From assembly GCA_022402525.1 (NCBI GenBank), contig JAKRSB010000149.1, positions 1-64,000 of the forward strand: DNA of 64,000 nt, in the 5' to 3' direction. A program made the translations under genes and the position numbers. How positions within the stretch are numbered: the first letter of the stretch is position 1; each line of letters starts with the position of its first letter. Below are positions 8,626-18,093 of the stretch, in pieces. The DNA is from Thermosynechococcaceae cyanobacterium MS004 (GTDB taxonomy: Bacteria > Cyanobacteriota > Cyanobacteriia > Thermosynechococcales > Thermosynechococcaceae). Under the pieces are notes generated by a model. That model had not been told where the DNA came from, did not search any database, and saw only the letters and a list, made by a program, of their open reading frames with translations.

Positions 8626-9855
8626 TCAGCGCTCAACGATTTGGATGCGGCGGTTATAGAAATTCATCGTGAGGGAAATGATCAGGCTAATGGTGAGGTA
8701 GGTGGCCATGAGTAGCAAAATGACCTCCAGGGCGCGTCCGGTTTGGTTGAAGGTGGTGGAGGCAACCGCATACAGATCCGGGTAGCCAATGGCGATCGCC
8801 AGACTAGAATTTTTGGCTAGATTGAGGTACTGGCTCGTCAAGGGCGGCACGATAGTGCGCAGCGCCTGGGGCACAATAATCAGCCGCAGCGTTAGGTTGG
8901 GGTTAAGGCCAAGCGATCGCGCTGCTTCCCATTGCCCTTTAGGCACGGCAAGAATGCCGCCTCGCACAATTTCGGCAATAAATGCGGCCGTGTAGAGCGT
9001 TAGCCCCAGTAGCAGGGCAGAATACTCTGGCGTTAGCAACACCCCAGCCTGAATGGTGTTTTCTCGCACCGACGGCCAAGCAAAGCTAAAGGGCGTTTCT
9101 TTCGTGATGACCCAGGCGATCGACAGCCAAAATAACAGGGTAATGACGGCCAGAAACCAAGGCCGAATTGGCTCCCCAGACTCAATGCGGCGGCGGTGCT
9201 GCCTATGCCAGACCCATCGCGATAGGGTGATCCCCAGCCCCAGACAAATCGCCCAGGAAATTGCGCTCAGCCGGACGGCAAAGCTGGGCAGCAAAATACC
9301 CCGCTGGCTAAAGGATAAATCGCCCAGAATTGACAGCCGTTGCTCAAAGGAGGGGCCACTCACAAAAGCCGCAAAGTACCAAAACACAAGCTGAAGCAGC
9401 AGTGGAGTATTCCGCAAAACTTCAACATAGACTCCGGCTAGCTGCCTCAAGAGCCAGTTGGAAGACAGCCGCGCAATGCCCACGCCCACGCCAATCAAGG
9501 TCGCAAAAACCAACCCCAGCACCATAATGCGGAGGGAATTGAGTAGGCCAACCCCCAGCGCCCGCAGATAAACATCCGTGGGGCTGTAGTCAATCACCGA
9601 TTCGCCAATGTTAAAACCAGCCTGGGAGCGCAAAAAGTCAAAGCTAAAGCCCAACTGCTTTTGCTGTAGGTTGGCGGTGAGGTTCGTACCCAGGTAAAGC
9701 ACCCCCAAGGCGAGTAAGGCCAGCACTAGCCCCTGGGCCAACCAAGGCCAAAATCTAGGATGCTGCCAAAATTGCAGCTCAGAATTTTTTCCAGAATCCT
9801 TCTCAGAACCCTTTTCAGAACCCTGCTGGAGCGATCGCGATTCAGTTTCCATCAA
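8626..9855 (-). CDS. natG: Amino-acid ABC permease, NatG/AapQ type
   Basis: Partner permease of 409 residues with the AapQ-type signature VLRNTPLLLQLVFWY and the EAA loop GQWEAARSLGLN. The long periplasmic insert between the first helices is usual for this class. The N-terminus (SEKGSEKDSGKN) is a short in-frame tandem duplication. In Nat, Aap and Bzt operons a substrate-binding-protein gene normally precedes this gene. Here the next upstream gene is a porin. Confidence 0.88.
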   Translation of the reverse strand: MMETESRSLQQGSEKGSEKDSGKNSELQFWQHPRFWPWLAQGLVLALLALGVLYLGTNLTANLQQKQLGFSFDFLRSQAGFNIGESVIDYSPTDVYLRALGVGLLNSLRIMVLGLVFATLIGVGVGIARLSSNWLLRQLAGVYVEVLRNTPLLLQLVFWYFAAFVSGPSFEQRLSILGDLSFSQRGILLPSFAVRLSAISWAICLGLGITLSRWVWHRQHRRRIESGEPIRPWFLAVITLLFWLSIAWVITKETPFSFAWPSVRENTIQAGVLLTPEYSALLLGLTLYTAAFIAEIVRGGILAVPKGQWEAARSLGLNPNLTLRLIIVPQALRTIVPPLTSQYLNLAKNSSLAIAIGYPDLYAVASTTFNQTGRALEVILLLMATYLTISLIISLTMNFYNRRIQIVER

Positions 9856-9914
9856 CCCTTCGCGAGTAGAAACCTTTAGACTCTAGCAAAGCCATCGACA
9901 TTTGCGGAGTTTGC

Positions 9915-11261
9915 TCAAAACGTAAGGGTTGTTCGGATAGTACCAATGTAGAGCGGCTCGCTGCTGCGATGCTCTGGATTCTGAATGATGATCAGCCCTG
10001 GCGTAATGGCGAGGAAATCGTTGATCTGCATTCGGTAAAACAGCTCTAGATGGAGTGCCGCATCAGCGTCGACCTCGTTTGGATCAAATTGATTGCGGAG
10101 GACTTGGGGCGGGGTGCCCACAATGAATCCGGCCAGGTTGCCTTTGCCGCCCAGATCAACAAGTCCCAGGCTGGCAGACCAGGTGAAGATGTCCGCCGTG
10201 GGGCGCGCCTCCAAATCTTGGGCAGTGGCCCACAGGTAGCCGGTGCGGCCGCCTAATACAACATTGGGCGCAATTTCCCAAGAGACTTCAGCGCCCAGGC
10301 CTTGGGTGAGAATTGCCTCCGATTCATCATCAAAGGGATCTTCGCCCAGTTCGCTGCCGGTTCCGGTGCCAGCGCCGTTAAAGGAGCGGACGTAGGTTAG
10401 GCCCAAGCGCAGCGCTTTTTGGGGCTTGAGGGTGATCTGGGCGATCGCGCCATAGCGTCCCCCAAAGAGTCCTTGCTCTGGGTCATTACCCCGTGGGGCC
10501 ACGTAGCCGAGGGCCAAGTTGACCTGGCGGGTCACATCGTAGGACAGCCCCAGACCAGGGGAGTCCGCCAGCCGTCGAATCGGGTTTTCTCGACCAAAGT
10601 TAGAAATGGAGCCACTTCCGCTGCTGCTAAATAGCGGATTAACCGTGGGCACAAAATCGCCCAGCCCCCCACCAATGACGAGCAATTTTGCCTGAAGATT
10701 TGGCGTGAGCTTTGTCTCATAGTCCAGCCGATCCATTTCGACTTTTTGGTTGGTGAGGCCATCAAAGCCAAGGTTTGCCATTTGGGTACCCGTGACTTCT
10801 TCAAGTTCGGGGATATCCCGTGACTGGAGCCGGAAGCGGAGGGTGTCTCTACCGGTAAAGCTGGTGGTGAAGTTCAGCCGTATTCGATAGCCTAGACTCG
10901 GCCTGCTTTCTAAGGGTTTATCCCGATCTGCGCGCATTGTGCCAGCCACGCCCACGAGGCCCATCACGGCTTCTCCCTGGAGGAGAGTGGTGGGAGAAAA
11001 CTGCTGGGCTTCTAAGGTGTTAACCTGATTTTCTAGCGCGCTGACTCTGGGTTGGAGCGTAGATTGACCCAGGTTGAGGTCAGCCTGGAGACGCTCAACG
11101 CGGGTTAATTCTTCTGGGGGCTGAGGTTGCTCTGCTCTCAGGTGAGGCTCAGCAAGATCATCGACTCGTGGAAAGGGAGTCGCGATCGCCCTTCCCTGCG
11201 GCAAGCCGATCAGACTGCCCAGTATTCCAACGGGCACCATGACCCACCGAATCATTTTCAT
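9915..11261 (-). CDS. Outer-membrane porin, cyanobacterial iron-uptake/OprB type
   Basis: A 448-residue secreted protein: signal peptide (IRWVMVPVGILGSLIGLPQ), a short coiled coil (about 75-95, VSALENQVNTLEAQQ) and a long beta-strand-rich OprB-like barrel ending IRTTLTF. Family members often have an SLH domain between signal and coiled coil that binds peptidoglycan. Here that stretch is only about 50 residues and no clear SLH repeat is seen, so the anchor seems reduced or lost. The substrate (inorganic ions, iron) is inferred from family knowledge. It lies 59 bp upstream of natG on the same strand and could share its transcript. Confidence 0.82.
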   Translation of the reverse strand: MKMIRWVMVPVGILGSLIGLPQGRAIATPFPRVDDLAEPHLRAEQPQPPEELTRVERLQADLNLGQSTLQPRVSALENQVNTLEAQQFSPTTLLQGEAVMGLVGVAGTMRADRDKPLESRPSLGYRIRLNFTTSFTGRDTLRFRLQSRDIPELEEVTGTQMANLGFDGLTNQKVEMDRLDYETKLTPNLQAKLLVIGGGLGDFVPTVNPLFSSSGSGSISNFGRENPIRRLADSPGLGLSYDVTRQVNLALGYVAPRGNDPEQGLFGGRYGAIAQITLKPQKALRLGLTYVRSFNGAGTGTGSELGEDPFDDESEAILTQGLGAEVSWEIAPNVVLGGRTGYLWATAQDLEARPTADIFTWSASLGLVDLGGKGNLAGFIVGTPPQVLRNQFDPNEVDADAALHLELFYRMQINDFLAITPGLIIIQNPEHRSSEPLYIGTIRTTLTF

Positions 11262-11314
11262 ATCTGCTCCTCAACCACAATCTAGTCACTGCTGCTGACG
11301 CTTCACATTAGCCA

Positions 11315-12361
11315 TCAATCGCCCCTGCTCTCCCCCGATCGCCCCCAATCGCCCCCGATCGCCGCAGCGAGGCTCGCCTCACACAGATGCAGGAGGATGG
11401 GGGTGATGCCTCGACGCTCCGGCATCTGGGCGCTGATGGAGAGATGGCGCACTAAGGTCAGCAGTTTGTAAATCTGAACGGCGATCGCTGAGGCTCCCGT
11501 GAATCGACAAAACGCTTCGCTGAGTGCAGCCTCTTGGGCGGCAAAGCCGTGGAGATGGCCGTGGGTACGCAGGCTTTGCTCTGTAAGGTGGGCAACAAAG
11601 TTGCCCATATCTAGCGCCGGATCGCCTTCACAGTAAAGGTCAAGGTCTAGTAGGTAGAGGCGATCGCGATTGGCAGCACCACTGACTAAGACCTGATCTG
11701 CATAAAAATCGCGGTGGATACCCGTGGGGGTGGCTGCGGGAAGCCATTGGGCAAGGGCAATACAGCGTTGCTGCAAGGCTTCTAGACGTGGCTCCCAGTC
11801 CGGAAAGTGCTGAAGCACTAGGGGAATACGCGCTTCGAGAATGCGAAGCTCATCGGCGGGGGTATGTCGCTTGCGGGTTGGCACGCCAGCGCGATGCAGC
11901 TTGGCGATCGCCGCTGCAATCTTGGGGCAGAGGCTTACGCTCTGGGGCTGGGCGAGGGCCTGGGTGGCAAGGGTACCTGGAATATATCGCTGAAGCCACA
12001 TCTGCACTTCAGGTATCGTGCCGAGGGGTTCGGGCACGGAGATGCCGTCGGGGCTGGCATCGTCGAAGCCCTGCTGCCAAAGCTGGGTTTGGAGGCCGTA
12101 GCTGGGGGTATCAAGACCCCGCGATCGCACTTTGCCCAAGAGCGTCATCGGAGGGAACCCATCGGCAAACGCAACCTCATAGGCAATGAGGCAGCGTCGC
12201 CCTGGCTTATGGCGCATCACGCGCAAGGATTGCAGGGTGACGGGTCGCCCTAGAGCTTGCTGGAGCTGGGGCGTAATCCAGTGGGGGTCAAGGGCAGGAG
12301 CCACAAAAGCGAGGGCTGGATCTGTGATGAGGGCTGTGGAGTCTAGAAGTGAAGCTGTCAT
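11315..12361 (-). CDS. Phosphotransferase (APH/choline-kinase fold), last gene of glycan operon
   Basis: A predicted small-molecule kinase with the aminoglycoside-phosphotransferase fold. The catalytic loop is HRDFYADQ and the metal-binding element is LLDLDLYCEGDPALDMGNF, both intact. I place the start at the ATG at 12361; a TTG 24 bp further upstream would overlap the previous gene. It follows a second, distantly related kinase by 11 bp. The placement beside glycosyltransferases and an exporter suggests phosphorylation of a sugar, lipid-linked sugar or amino alcohol, not antibiotic resistance. Substrate unknown. Confidence 0.75.
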   Translation of the reverse strand: MTASLLDSTALITDPALAFVAPALDPHWITPQLQQALGRPVTLQSLRVMRHKPGRRCLIAYEVAFADGFPPMTLLGKVRSRGLDTPSYGLQTQLWQQGFDDASPDGISVPEPLGTIPEVQMWLQRYIPGTLATQALAQPQSVSLCPKIAAAIAKLHRAGVPTRKRHTPADELRILEARIPLVLQHFPDWEPRLEALQQRCIALAQWLPAATPTGIHRDFYADQVLVSGAANRDRLYLLDLDLYCEGDPALDMGNFVAHLTEQSLRTHGHLHGFAAQEAALSEAFCRFTGASAIAVQIYKLLTLVRHLSISAQMPERRGITPILLHLCEASLAAAIGGDWGRSGESRGD

Positions 12362-12372
12362 AGCGATTGTGG

Positions 12373-13689
12373 TTAGGCAGACCAAACCAATCCATTTGCT
12401 TTGGACGACAAGGGCTGCAAGAGGGTCTGAATATGCTCTAATTGCTGTGCTGTCTGGATTGACCAGTCTGGGGCACGATAGCGAAAGGGTTCGTACAGGA
12501 GCTTAAACAGGTGGAAGGCTGTATAAAGCTGCAAGATATCCGGCGTGAGGGGTTCCCCGACGGTGCGATAGCCCTGAAGTAGCCCTTGGGTGGCAGCATG
12601 GCGGCGAGAGGCAGAGAGCTTTCCCTGAAGGCCGTCACGCGCTAGCTGGGCCAGAAAGCTGCCCAAGTCACGGGCGGGGTGTCCGATGGCGGCTCGGTCA
12701 AAGTCTAAGACGGTGACGGTATTGCCCTGGATTAGCACCTGATCGGGCTTAAAGTCTCCGTGGGTGGCGCACCGCTGCTGGGGAATGCGTAGGAGTCCCT
12801 CGGCAATCTGGGCGGCGATCGCCGCGAATTGCGGGGCACCTGCGGGGTAGAGGTGACATAGATCGGGCACCAGCCCGATCATCTCAAAGGCTTCAGTGGT
12901 GCAGTCCTGCTGCTCCCAGCAAGAAGGGGACTGGTGATGGAGTTCTGCGAGGGCAATGCCCACCTGGATTAAGCTGCGCTGGATCTGTCCTGGGTCAGCG
13001 GTGCGGATCAAGTCAGGCAGGGGGCGATCGCCCACCCAGTCAAAGGCCAACATTTGGTGGAGATCGCTCTGGCCGACGAGGGGGGCAACCCGTAAAACCT
13101 CACGGGACTGGACAGTGCTGTTGCAGCGATAGGCGGCGAGATAGTCTTCTGGGCTGTAGGCTTTGATGGCCCACTGCCGCTCCTGACTCGTGAGTTGCCC
13201 TACATAGCGCCGCTCTGGTTTGTAGTTCAGGGGTTTGAGGGTTAGGGGAGAGAGTGCTGCCTCAGCGGGGAGGAGGGAAATTAAGACCGAGGGTTGGGCG
13301 TCGGGGTTGACCAACTGCGGTAAATGCTGAAGTCTCTGGTCCACGGGGAACGGGGCGATCGCAATGCCTAGGTCTGCCATCTTTAAGGCACTGAGCCGAG
13401 AAGGGATGAGGCGATCGCTACAACCATATTTTCTTAGCTTGCCAAACTGTTCCGTGGAAAAGGCTTTGGCGTAGATCCAGTGGGTCTGCTGATTGAGGGT
13501 GACTTGGTAGGTCACTAGGCAGTTGGTGTAGGGCTTATAGCGCAGATAGGTGCCCTGAACAGCCTGGATATTGAGATGGGGGTGGCGACTCTTGAGTAAG
13601 CCCAGCAGGGCATCATCATCCAGCAGCATCGCCAGCCCTGGAATGGCGCGATCGCGTTCGATGAGGGTTTGGTCAGCGCTGTGCAGCAT
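12373..13689 (-). CDS. Phosphotransferase (APH fold), first of a tandem pair
   Basis: A 438-residue kinase-fold protein with catalytic loop THGDFKPDQ (Asp about 312) and metal-binding LDFDRAAIGHPARDLG. The N-terminal lobe (LRYKPYTNCLVTYQV) resembles that of the downstream kinase (MRHKPGRRCLIAYEV), so the pair probably arose by an old duplication. The first codons overlap the end of the ABC exporter gene by 17 bp, which indicates coupled translation. It probably acts on the glycan or carrier handled by this operon (inference). Confidence 0.77.
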   Translation of the reverse strand: MLHSADQTLIERDRAIPGLAMLLDDDALLGLLKSRHPHLNIQAVQGTYLRYKPYTNCLVTYQVTLNQQTHWIYAKAFSTEQFGKLRKYGCSDRLIPSRLSALKMADLGIAIAPFPVDQRLQHLPQLVNPDAQPSVLISLLPAEAALSPLTLKPLNYKPERRYVGQLTSQERQWAIKAYSPEDYLAAYRCNSTVQSREVLRVAPLVGQSDLHQMLAFDWVGDRPLPDLIRTADPGQIQRSLIQVGIALAELHHQSPSCWEQQDCTTEAFEMIGLVPDLCHLYPAGAPQFAAIAAQIAEGLLRIPQQRCATHGDFKPDQVLIQGNTVTVLDFDRAAIGHPARDLGSFLAQLARDGLQGKLSASRRHAATQGLLQGYRTVGEPLTPDILQLYTAFHLFKLLYEPFRYRAPDWSIQTAQQLEHIQTLLQPLSSKANGLVWSA

Positions 13690-15550
13690 GGTAGCCCTCC
13701 GATTTGTAGGGGATGGGTTGGGTGTCCCGCTGCGATCGCTTGCCCTGCTCTAGCTGAATCCGATACAGAGCAGCATAGGCCCCCTGACGCGCCAGCAGTT
13801 CGCGGTGGGTGCCCTGCTCTAAGATTTCGCCCTGCTCTAGATACAGCACCTGGTCTGCGGTGGCGGCGAGACTCAGGTCGTGGGTAATGATCAAGGTGGT
13901 GCGCTGCTGGGCCAGTCGTGCCAGGGCATCGATGACGGTGCGCTCATTTTCTTTATCGAGGCCAGTGGTGGGTTCATCCAGCACCAGAATGGGGGACTGG
14001 CGAATGGCGGCACGGGCGATCGCAATCCGCTGGCGCTGCCCACCAGACAGGGTAACGCCCCGTTCGCCCAAGGTGGTGTCATAGCCTTGGGGCAGGTTCA
14101 GGATAAAGTCGTGGGCGTTGGCCAACTGGGCGGCCTGCACAATCTCCTCTCGGCTCGCGGTGGCGTTGCCGTAGGCGATGTTGTCCCACACGCTGGCGGC
14201 AAACAGCAGGCTATCTTGTAAAACGACGCTGATTTGCGCCCTGAGAGAATCGATGGTGTAGTCCTGGATGTCTCGACCATCGATGAGAATGCGGCCACGG
14301 TTGGGTTCGTAGAGCCGCAGCAGCAGGCTGGCTAGCGTTGACTTGCCGCTGCCGGAGAGGCCCACAATCGCCACCTGTTGACCCGGATTGGCCGTGAAGC
14401 GAATGTCACGCAGAATGGGATGGTCGGCTTGGTACGCGAAGTCTACAGTCTCAAACCGAATCGCGCCGGACAGCCGTGGTGCGGGTCGGGCATGGGGGGC
14501 ATCCACGATGGCTGGGGTCTGGTCGAGTAAATTGAGGATGCGCTCTCCAGCAGCGGTGGCTTTGGCGAGCCGCCCGGTATATTTGGCAAAATCACGCACC
14601 GGCTTAAAGGCATTTTTGAGATAGCTCAAAAACACGAGCAAATCCCCAGGCGTCATGGCTCCGTGGGTCACAAGGTGAGCACCCCGCCCCAAAATCAGCG
14701 CCGTGGCGATCGCAATAATCAGATCCACCGTGCGCTCTAGCTGCGCCTCTAGGCGCTTGGCCTTGACCCCATCCCGTAAGCTCTTTTTGCTCTGCCCTAC
14801 GAAGGCTTGGGCAAAGGTTTCTTCTAAGGATAGGGTTTTGACAATTTTAATCGCACCCATGGTTTCGGCAGCGGTGGAGGCCATTGCCCCCTCCTGACGG
14901 CGCTGCTTGCGCGACACTTCTCGGATGCGATTACTCAGCCGAATCGTCGTAAAGGAAAATAATGGAATCGTGAGAAAGGCCAGCAGCGTCAGCTCTAGGT
15001 GGAGCCACAACATCAGCGCCAGCATCCCCACCAAAATCAGCGCATTCCCCAGCATGGGTAGGAGGGCCGTCACCACGACATCCTTGAGCATCCCCACATC
15101 GCTAATCACCCGCAGGGTGAGGTCGCCGCTGCGCGCCTCGTTGTGAAAGCTGAGGGACAGGTTTTGCAGATGTCGGAATAGCTCATCCCGCACTTTAGTC
15201 AGTACCCGATTGCCCACCAGGGCAAACCCCACGGTGCTGCCGTACTCCGCCAAAGAGCGCAGCCCCGTAACCACAACCAGGGCGATCGCACAGACCCACA
15301 GCAAGGCATTGGCCGAGAGTCCATCCAGCCAAGGGAACCCCGTTGCGCGATCGCCTGGGGGTGCCGCAATCACCCAGTCAAATACAAACTTGAGCGGCCA
15401 AGGCTCCAACAGTCGCAGCCCCACCTGAGCCACCAGGGAAAATACCGCGACCCCAACCAAAAGCCACTCCTGACGAATGTGGTGCCGAAAGCGCCGCACA
15501 ATCTGCCACAGACTAGGCGCAATCTCTCGTAACGGCTGCGGTTTTACCAT
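13673..15550 (-). CDS. ABC exporter, half-transporter with fused membrane and ATPase domains
   Basis: An MsbA-like type IV ABC exporter of about 625 residues: a six-helix transmembrane domain, then an ATPase with Walker A GLSGSGKST, signature LSGGQRQR, Walker B ILVLDEPTTGLD and the H-loop TLIITHD. It should work as a homodimer in the inner membrane. I start it at the ATG at 15550, two bases after the preceding glycosyltransferase gene; upstream codons in this frame lie inside that gene and look non-coding. With the operon's glycosyltransferases and kinases it probably flips or exports a lipid-linked glycan. Confidence 0.9.
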   Translation of the reverse strand: MVKPQPLREIAPSLWQIVRRFRHHIRQEWLLVGVAVFSLVAQVGLRLLEPWPLKFVFDWVIAAPPGDRATGFPWLDGLSANALLWVCAIALVVVTGLRSLAEYGSTVGFALVGNRVLTKVRDELFRHLQNLSLSFHNEARSGDLTLRVISDVGMLKDVVVTALLPMLGNALILVGMLALMLWLHLELTLLAFLTIPLFSFTTIRLSNRIREVSRKQRRQEGAMASTAAETMGAIKIVKTLSLEETFAQAFVGQSKKSLRDGVKAKRLEAQLERTVDLIIAIATALILGRGAHLVTHGAMTPGDLLVFLSYLKNAFKPVRDFAKYTGRLAKATAAGERILNLLDQTPAIVDAPHARPAPRLSGAIRFETVDFAYQADHPILRDIRFTANPGQQVAIVGLSGSGKSTLASLLLRLYEPNRGRILIDGRDIQDYTIDSLRAQISVVLQDSLLFAASVWDNIAYGNATASREEIVQAAQLANAHDFILNLPQGYDTTLGERGVTLSGGQRQRIAIARAAIRQSPILVLDEPTTGLDKENERTVIDALARLAQQRTTLIITHDLSLAATADQVLYLEQGEILEQGTHRELLARQGAYAALYRIQLEQGKRSQRDTQPIPYKSEGYHAAQR

Positions 15551-15552
15551 GT

Positions 15553-16734
15553 TTATACAGCCTCCCGGATTAGCAACGCACGACGTGCCAGATCCAGTAT
15601 TTGAGCCACCCGCTGGTGCCAGGTATGCTGCGCCAGAATGGTGTCCTGCGCGGCCTGCCCTAAACGCTGTCGCAGGGCAGGCTGCTGCTGAAGCACGACC
15701 AGCGATTGAGTAAGGGCAGCAGCATCTCCCGCTGGACACAACAGTCCGTTGACGCCAGACTGAATAACTTCCCGGAGCTGACCCACATCACTGGCCACCA
15801 CAGGCAGCCCCGCTGCCATATACTCATAAACCTTCAGGGGCGAAAAATAGAATTGTTCCAGAGCAGGGTAGGGAGCCACCGCCACATCCATCTTCGCCAA
15901 GAGGGGTGGAATCGCATCCGGCGATACCTTGCCGCTCCAGTCAACGGCTTGCCCTACTCCTTGTTGCTCTAGGCTGTCCTGAAGGGCAGGTCGGGCAGGC
16001 CCATCCCCCACCATCAGCAGCCGCGCTTGGGGGCAGGAATGGCGAAGCTGGGTAAACGCCTTTATTAACGTGGGTAGGCCATGCCAACCTTTCATCGTGC
16101 CCACAAACCCAACCGTAAAGGGTTCTAAATCTCTTAGATCGCTGTTGGCTATCGGTTGCTGACGCTGAAAACGAGCTGCATTGACCCCATTGGGCACCAC
16201 CTCTACCCGCCCTAGGGCTTGGGGATAGGTCTTGAGGTAGTCCGCGACCCCCTCCGAAACTGCTACCAAAACTGCTGCCGCCGCAAACACCCGCTGCGCC
16301 ACCTGCCGCGCCTTTTGGGGATGGATGAGCTGCCGATGCTGCGCCTGCTCCTCAATCAGCGGCGCATTCACCTCCAATATCCCAGGAATACCAAAGGTTT
16401 GGGCATATTCCATAGCGGTAAAGCTCCAGAGGGAATAGCGCTCATAAATCAGATCAAAAACACCTGCCGTTTCCAGGGCAAATCGAAGTTCTAGGTTAGT
16501 GGCTAACTCTGCCTGTTCCCGCAGGGCGCGGTCTGCTTTGGGCACCTGAGGCAATCGATGAATAGGGATATCCGCCAAATCAGCGGGGGCTTCGCCCCCC
16601 AGACGGGCTGCAAAAATGGTGACCTGATGCCCCTGGTTTCGCAGGGCGCGCACCACCTCTTGGACATGGATTGAGCAGCCTTTACAGCCAAAAATCGGGA
16701 CGCCGTAGTCAGCGCAGACATAGGCAATTCTCAT
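15553..16734 (-). CDS. Glycosyltransferase family 4 (third gene of operon)
   Basis: A 393-residue GT-B enzyme: N-terminal acceptor domain starting MRIAYVCADYGVPIFG with a glycine-rich loop, and a C-terminal donor domain with VGFVGTMKGWHG and the EX7E-type element (PLKVYEYMAAGLPVVASDVG). The sugar donor is unknown. Its ATG overlaps the end of the upstream GT gene by 4 bp (ATGA), and the exporter gene begins 2 bp after its stop, so the three are translationally linked. Confidence 0.87.
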   Translation of the reverse strand: MRIAYVCADYGVPIFGCKGCSIHVQEVVRALRNQGHQVTIFAARLGGEAPADLADIPIHRLPQVPKADRALREQAELATNLELRFALETAGVFDLIYERYSLWSFTAMEYAQTFGIPGILEVNAPLIEEQAQHRQLIHPQKARQVAQRVFAAAAVLVAVSEGVADYLKTYPQALGRVEVVPNGVNAARFQRQQPIANSDLRDLEPFTVGFVGTMKGWHGLPTLIKAFTQLRHSCPQARLLMVGDGPARPALQDSLEQQGVGQAVDWSGKVSPDAIPPLLAKMDVAVAPYPALEQFYFSPLKVYEYMAAGLPVVASDVGQLREVIQSGVNGLLCPAGDAAALTQSLVVLQQQPALRQRLGQAAQDTILAQHTWHQRVAQILDLARRALLIREAV

Positions 16735-17975
16735 GGGTGTACCTCCTGGAGCGCTTTAGGGTCAGGGGTCGTGAGACTCCGTTCAGATGCAGGGAACTGT
16801 TGAAAGAGCCGCCGAAGCTGCGCTGCATTTTGGTGGATGTCAAACTGCGCTTCAATCAGGCTGCGTGCCTGAGCCGCTAGGGTGACTCGGCACTGATCGT
16901 CTCGCAGGAGCTGGGCGATCGCCTGAGCCAGAGCAGAGGGGTCATGCTGGGGCACAATCAGCCCCGTTACGCCGTGGCGCACCACCTCAGGAATGCCCGT
17001 TACATCTGTAGACACACAGGGCGTCCCCAAGGCCATGGCCTCTAGCAGCACCGTGGGCAGGCCGTCCCGGTTGCCGTCAGCACCCACCACGCAGGGGGTG
17101 GCCAGCACCGCTGCCTCCTGCACAACTTGCTTCAGCTCCGCCTGAGGCTTTGCCCCCACCAGTTCAACCCAAGGCTGCAGCCCCGCCTGGTCAATTTGCG
17201 CCTGAAGTGCCCCGGCCAAGTCACCATGACCGATAATCTGGCAGCTAAAGTGGGGCTGAATTTGGGTAAGCAGACCACAGGCCGTAATTAAATCCTGAAA
17301 CCCTTTTTTCTCCACCAGTCGCCCCACGGCCACAATTTTTGGGGGACGGTTTTGAGGGGAAGCATACTGAAACTGGCTCAAGTCGAGGCCGTTATAAATC
17401 CGCTGCACCTGGGCGGCTGCTTCGCCATACTGCGCTTGCAGGTAGCGCAGATTGTAGTCGCTCACCGTCACGATCGCTTTGGCATCCTTGAGCTTGCGCT
17501 GGAAATCATCGGGCTGGACAGTTTCGTGAAAAATATCCTTCGCGTGGGCGGTAAAGGTGTAGGGAATCCCGCTGAAATAGCTGGCAAGGCGCGCCACCGC
17601 TGTGGCGGAGGTGCCAAAATGGGCATGGAAGTGGGTCACACCCGTCTCAACCGCTCGACAGGCCAGCCGAATTGCCTGGTCAAGATCATGGGCATTTTCT
17701 CCTTGGGCATAGGCCAATCGTGACCAGAGGTCGGGTAGCCGTTGTGCCCCTGCCTGCACCGTTGCCCAAAACTGACTACCCGTGAGGCTATAGGACAGAA
17801 AATACTCTACCGGAGCCTTCACCTGGGCAATGATGTCTTGAAAATGGGCGTCCACCGGAGGCCGCAGGGCAAAAATGGCAATCTCTAGGCCAGCCGCCTC
17901 ATGGGCCAGAATTTCTGACACTACAAAGGTTTCAGAAAATCGAGGATAACGTTTGAGAACGTAGGCAATCTTCAT
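16731..17975 (-). CDS. Glycosyltransferase family 4 (second gene of operon)
   Basis: A 414-residue GT4 with the classical features: MKIAYVLKRYPRFSETFV at the N-terminus, HFHAHFGTSA in the acceptor domain, VAVGRLVEKKGFQDLI at the domain switch and donor-site PTVLLEAMALGTPCVSTDVTG. It resembles colanic-acid/WcaL-type and other exopolysaccharide transferases. Cytoplasmic, with no membrane helices. It overlaps the next gene by 4 bp and is separated from the first operon gene by a 118-bp spacer containing three 13-bp tandem repeats. Confidence 0.88.
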   Translation of the reverse strand: MKIAYVLKRYPRFSETFVVSEILAHEAAGLEIAIFALRPPVDAHFQDIIAQVKAPVEYFLSYSLTGSQFWATVQAGAQRLPDLWSRLAYAQGENAHDLDQAIRLACRAVETGVTHFHAHFGTSATAVARLASYFSGIPYTFTAHAKDIFHETVQPDDFQRKLKDAKAIVTVSDYNLRYLQAQYGEAAAQVQRIYNGLDLSQFQYASPQNRPPKIVAVGRLVEKKGFQDLITACGLLTQIQPHFSCQIIGHGDLAGALQAQIDQAGLQPWVELVGAKPQAELKQVVQEAAVLATPCVVGADGNRDGLPTVLLEAMALGTPCVSTDVTGIPEVVRHGVTGLIVPQHDPSALAQAIAQLLRDDQCRVTLAAQARSLIEAQFDIHQNAAQLRRLFQQFPASERSLTTPDPKALQEVHP

Positions 17976-18014
17976 GGATTAAATTCAGGGATTAAATTCA
18001 GGGATTAAATTCAT
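17976..18014. repeat. Three 13-bp tandem repeats in an operon spacer
   Basis: GGATTAAATTCAG is repeated three times back to back (last copy one base short), immediately upstream of the start codon of the glycosyltransferase that ends at 17975. It sits where a ribosome-binding site would be expected, and copy number could alter the leader. Confidence 0.9.
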
Positions 18015-18093
18015 CACTTAAAGGAATAGCGGGGCTGAAAAGCCGCGCAGGGGAAACAGCGGCATATTGCGTTTTGTGGGTTAGCTGACCCTG

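Noticed and set aside
15551-15739. N-terminal extension of the ABC exporter frame (63 more codons)
   Set aside because: The extension lies fully inside the preceding glycosyltransferase gene and is Ala/Cys/Gly-rich without exporter similarity. The ATG at 15550 fits the family and spacing.
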